The notes below the pieces were generated by a model. That model saw nothing but the letters and a program-made list of their open reading frames with translations, was not told where the DNA came from and searched no databases. A stretch of 64,000 nt of DNA from Warburgia ugandensis (Eukaryota; Streptophyta; Magnoliopsida; Canellales; Canellaceae), in NCBI GenBank assembly GCA_035236585.1, contig CP141134.1, forward strand, positions 18,902,414 to 18,966,413, written 5' to 3'. The position numbers and the translations under genes are program-made. Positions 61,001 to 64,000 of the stretch are shown piece after piece (within the stretch, counting starts at the first letter, position 1; every line of letters starts with the position of its first letter).

Positions 61001-63624
61001 TTTTTCATGGAAAATAGGAAAACTTTGGCCTAAGCGCTAATCTGCCCTTTAAATTGACAGCTGGAAAACTAGAAGCATTAAAACACATCCTTCAAGAAAG
61101 CTCCTAAAGATCAAGTGCTTAGTATCATCCTGTGCGGGAGAACTTTGGTTTACAACTCATTCACAACAAGGCCTATCAAATTAATGATCTGGCTTATTGG
61201 AAAAATGGACCCAACTTATGTTAAAGGTCGCTGATATTTTCCTTGAAAATTTATGACCATTCATCAGATGATAGCCAATTATGCAAAACATTGGAAATGA
61301 GGGTTTACCTTTCTTTCCCATGTAGTTGACATTGGTCCTAACCATTTGACATTGGATTCTTAGGAGTTCCTCAGTCCTTCCCCATGAGTGAGTGAACTAT
61401 TTTCGGCTAGTTTCACAAGTGCTGAACTATTTTCTGGTAGTTGCACAAATGTTTTCCATCAGTTGGTAGCTTCGCAGCCAGTTCCTCACATGTTTTATTT
61501 CAATTTCCTAAGTGTTTCACAATTGCTTGTTAGGCATTTTATGTTTACTAGATTTATTGACAAACCTCTCTGAGGCATTTCCCCTTTGCTGAAGGGTATA
61601 TTGTGTCTGTTCTAGAAACAAATTTCTGATTCCAAATAAGGAATAATGGAATCACGTACACGTTTATGACAAGTTGTATAGCTTTAATTAAAAGAAAAAT
61701 GAACAAGAAGTCCAATCTTGAGTTAATGGGTAAACTGGAAAAGGCAGTAGCTGTCTTTTTCATCTTCGAAGAATAACCAAAACTAGCCAAGAATGATGCT
61801 GTGAAGAAAACTCTCTAAAAAAAAAATTCAACCATCTTTAGACATGTTTATGTAGACCTTGAAAAAATTTGATTCTCAATAGAAAAAATGACTTCCAAAT
61901 AGCCAAGCTTCTGGCAACTTCTAAAACAAGTGAAAGCTATTAAATTAAGGCCTCTACGCAAATGGCAACTCCTATAGCAGATAATAGCTCCTATACAAGA
62001 CTCCAATATTTGTAGCATCAAGTCACAAATAAGAGCAATATACTATAAGGAGTATAGTCAGTGTTACTAACAAAAGTTGCTGTCTGAACTGGAGAATGGT
62101 AACGAGAAATAATAGTTTTCTGGAAGGCCAATCTGCTGGAAGCAACTCCAAAACACCAATCTGCTGGAGCAACTTCTTTAAACTTCAGTTTGCTGGATAT
62201 TACTTTGGCGCACCAAATTTGTCTGCAGTGTCTAAGTGCTGTCCTTGTGTCTTCCTTTCATAATGTTTTGAAAACTTTAGGATGTTGTATCTTCTCAAGC
62301 GACTGGTTTATTGCATTTTCTACATAACAGTAGCATCCATTTTGAATGCTCTTTGTACTTTATATTTTCTCTGTACTCCCATACATTTTTTGTATTGCTT
62401 AGAAACTGTTACTCTCTCCTAAACTTGTAAACCATCTTTCTGTACTTTATGCTGCGCCCTTTCAGTTTTAATATCTGGTTCATTTCATGAATGCTGATTA
62501 TACATGCTACTAAAATTTAGAGGCTCAAGAGTACATGTGAACATTTGGGTTTGGTTTCAGAGGCAAACTGAATAAGATAGAAATTGACAGCTTTCTCGTG
62601 TCATGAAACCTTGATTGACCTTATTTTGTTGAACTGGACTCTAGCTATGGCTGCCTGGATCTGGCACCCAATGGTCCAAAAGTCTGCAGCTCTTCAGATG
62701 CATAGGAATGTTATTTTTGAGTGTTTAAACCATGAAGGTGCTTTCTTCAAAATGTAAGCTTTTCATTGATACAACTCTTCTATTCTTTCCTGCAGAATGC
62801 TCACATGTCCAGCAACAGAGATGGTAGATGGTTCGAGGGTTTTATATTTTGAGCAAGTATGTGTAACTAGACGCCTATGCATTCATTTCTAGAAATTCCA
62901 TGTATGCATATATATTTCTAAGGATCCTTTCTGGTGGCAGGCATTTTGGAGAACTCCACAGAAGCCCTTTCGGCAAGTACGAGAACATTCTTCTCATAAT
63001 GAAAGTACAGTAAATAATGCAGTGTGTCTTACATACTACTTTTTTGCAAAGTTCATGATTCAAGCTGATATTATCCCTCTTTTTTTTCTTTTCGATCTCC
63101 AAGCTTCATAAAAAATTACAATTTTTTTGTCCTTTCACAAGTTCTATAGTTAAAGGGGAGCCTTGGCACAACAGTAAAAATTGTGGTCGTGTGACCTTGA
63201 GGTCACAGGTTCAAGGCGTGGAAACGACCTCTTGCAAAATGCAAGGTAAGGCTGTGTACTTTAGGCCCTTGTGGTCCGCCCCTTCCCCAGATCCCAAATA
63301 GGCGGGAGCTTTGTGCACCGGGGTTGCCCTTTCACAAGTTCTATAGTTCCAATTGCATCTGTAGAGATGGAAATCGTTAACATATTTGGCAATTTGGCTA
63401 CGTAATATGCGTTAAGCTAAAGAAGCAAAGTCACTGGTGCTTTAGCTAGGATTGTTTAGCATATTTAGTTTTAACTGATAATGGTTTTTCTTCTTTGTGT
63501 TTAAACTTTGAACCTGCAACAGTACAATCGCTATGCATACTCGTTCTGAAATTCTGACTAGTTCTTTTTTCAGAGATTTTATATTGTGAAGCCTTGTCCA
63601 AAAGAGTTGAAATGTGATGTTGAG
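58049..63624 (+). CDS. CRL: Chromophore lyase CRL-like protein (CRUMPLED LEAF), 5' five exons
   Basis: Exons: 58049-58207, 58309-58358, 62796-62856, 62941-62976, 63574-63624, all with GT-AG borders; codons join cleanly (the Arg before MLTCPA is split AG|A). The 119 residues read MTGSESNGRNRAQGLILKAL, then a hydrophobic stretch VLIGGALILKK, then KSTTRWDHSRIVAEALSGEK, FSREQARRDPDNYFNLR, MLTCPATEMVDGSRVLYFEQ, AFWRTPQKPFRQ and RFYIVKPCPKELKCDVE. This matches the start of plant CRL, a CpcT/CpeT-type protein of about 260 residues in the outer plastid envelope. By family knowledge it is needed for normal plastid division and leaf development, and its bilin-lyase activity in plants is not established. 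The ATG at 58049 is chosen because it begins the conserved N-terminus; an in-frame TTG at 58022 is upstream. The gene continues past the window. Confidence 0.95.
58359..62795 (+). other. CRL intron 2 (4.4 kb)
   Basis: Runs from gtatgt at 58359 to ttcctgcag at 62795. Other CRL introns seen are 84-597 bp, so this one is enlarged. Apart from the Copia remnant at about 59.6-59.96 kb I see no identifiable element. A small repeated phrase, CTGCTGGAAGCAACTCC / CTGCTGGAGCAACTTC / TTGCTGGATATTACTT, occurs at 62130-62205. Confidence 0.85.
59600..59960 (-). pseudogene. Copia RNase H remnant in CRL intron 2
   Basis: The minus strand reads from about 59955 an ADTDWPRDQ-like start (active elements have DADWAG), then SLCFVPK, SSQDKY and LIH segments that follow the RNase H order. 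Near 59700-59730 is SKHIEIDYRFIRETLKV, the diagnostic Copia RNase H end. Frameshifts and stops throughout. Only this 3' part of pol is present. It lies antisense to CRL transcription. Confidence 0.75.
63131..63348 (+). mobile_element. Au SINE with target duplication, in a CRL intron
   Basis: The body (about 63152-63327) has a tRNA-derived head with an A-box-like CCTTGGCACAACAGTAAAAA and B-box-like GGTCACAGGTTCAAGGC. Next comes the typical Au middle (AAGGCTGTGTACTTTAGGCC, GTGGTCCGCCCCTTCCCC) and the end GCGGGAGC-like, TTTGTGCACCGGGGTTGCCC. CCTTTCACAAGTTCTATAGTT stands on both sides (63131-63151 and 63328-63348), a 21-base target duplication of which the first few T/C could be SINE tail. Sense orientation relative to CRL, between exons 4 and 5. 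Confidence 0.93.
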
Positions 63625-63942
63625 GTGAGACTCTACACTTATTTATAGGTTAGTTTAGAGGAGAAAGTGGAAATGGTATTGCCTGAACTTCTAGTTGGCA
63701 AGTTATTGTTTTCCTTTTATTGCCTTTAATGCTGAAAATACTAGTTCATACCATAGTGGCCTGTGTGGGAAGCAGGTACAGAAACGGAAGTGGGAAGCTA
63801 ATGAGTTTTATTAAGGTGGAAGCACAAAGTGCATAAAAAAAAAAGAAAACCTTATATATATACCAAAGTTTCAAACAATTTAAAAATAATTACAGAAATT
63901 TTTCAGAGAAACTATAAACACATTCTTCTCAAAGTTTTCTGC

Positions 63943-64000
63943 AAGGTAAGGCTATGTACTTTAGGCCCTAGTGGTCCGCCCCTTCCCTGGACCCCACACA
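63943..64000 (+). mobile_element. Second Au SINE fragment, cut by the window edge
   Basis: TGCAAGGTAAGGCTATGTAC onward matches the middle of the SINE at 63152 (CTTTAGGCCCTAGTGGTCCG). The tRNA-like head is missing, so this copy is 5'-truncated; its end lies outside the window. Confidence 0.85.

Noticed and set aside
63152..63230. A possible tRNA gene from A- and B-box-like sequences
   Set aside because: It is the tRNA-derived head of an Au SINE; no complete cloverleaf, and the Au body follows.

Overview
The window is nuclear DNA from a flowering plant with a transposon-rich genome. Evidence is spliced genes with GT-AG introns, a plant sterol demethylase, a plastid-envelope gene, Athila, Tork, L1 and RTE retroelements, and Au-type SINEs. 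The species cannot be named from the sequence alone.

Layout. (1) 1-2674, plus strand: the 3' part of a CYP51 (obtusifoliol 14-alpha-demethylase) gene in two exons, with a three-copy 120-bp minisatellite in its intron. (2) About 2.7-57.5 kb: no host gene is recognisable; it is filled with nested and decayed transposable elements. (3) 58.05 kb to the right edge, plus strand: the first five coding exons of a CRUMPLED LEAF (CRL) chromophore lyase-like gene, with a Copia scrap in its long intron 2 and an Au SINE in intron 4. The gene continues beyond the window.

The central block is a nest that can be unpacked base by base. A minus-strand L1-type LINE lies in pieces from about 41.5 kb (ORF1, 5' side) down to about 5.6 kb (3' side). 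It was opened by an LTR insertion at 6916-10012 (target duplication TCGTC), by an Athila-like element at 11573-23559, and by an RTE LINE at 25249-40565 (duplication TGTAAGAG). The RTE was in turn opened by a second, pol-less Athila-like element at 27006-39564 (duplication GTTAA), whose right-hand LTR was opened by another LTR insertion at 34447-37470 (duplication GAAAC). Removing each insert plus one target copy restores the host reading frame or aligns with an uninterrupted copy. A Tork-type Copia element (41540 to about 45590) also interrupts the L1 ORF1.

Right of the nest, 45.6-50.3 kb is unclassified repetitive DNA. It holds two unusual arrays: a roughly 190-bp repeat whose units each carry a palindrome of differing sequence, and a 56-bp repeat of five units. 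A third Athila-like copy (5' LTR plus primer site, plus strand) follows at 50308 to about 53120. Inverted and tandem duplications and a long-TIR MITE-like element fill 54-57.5 kb.

All transposon coding regions are broken by stops, frameshifts, deletions and lost catalytic residues. Only CYP51 and CRL look functional.
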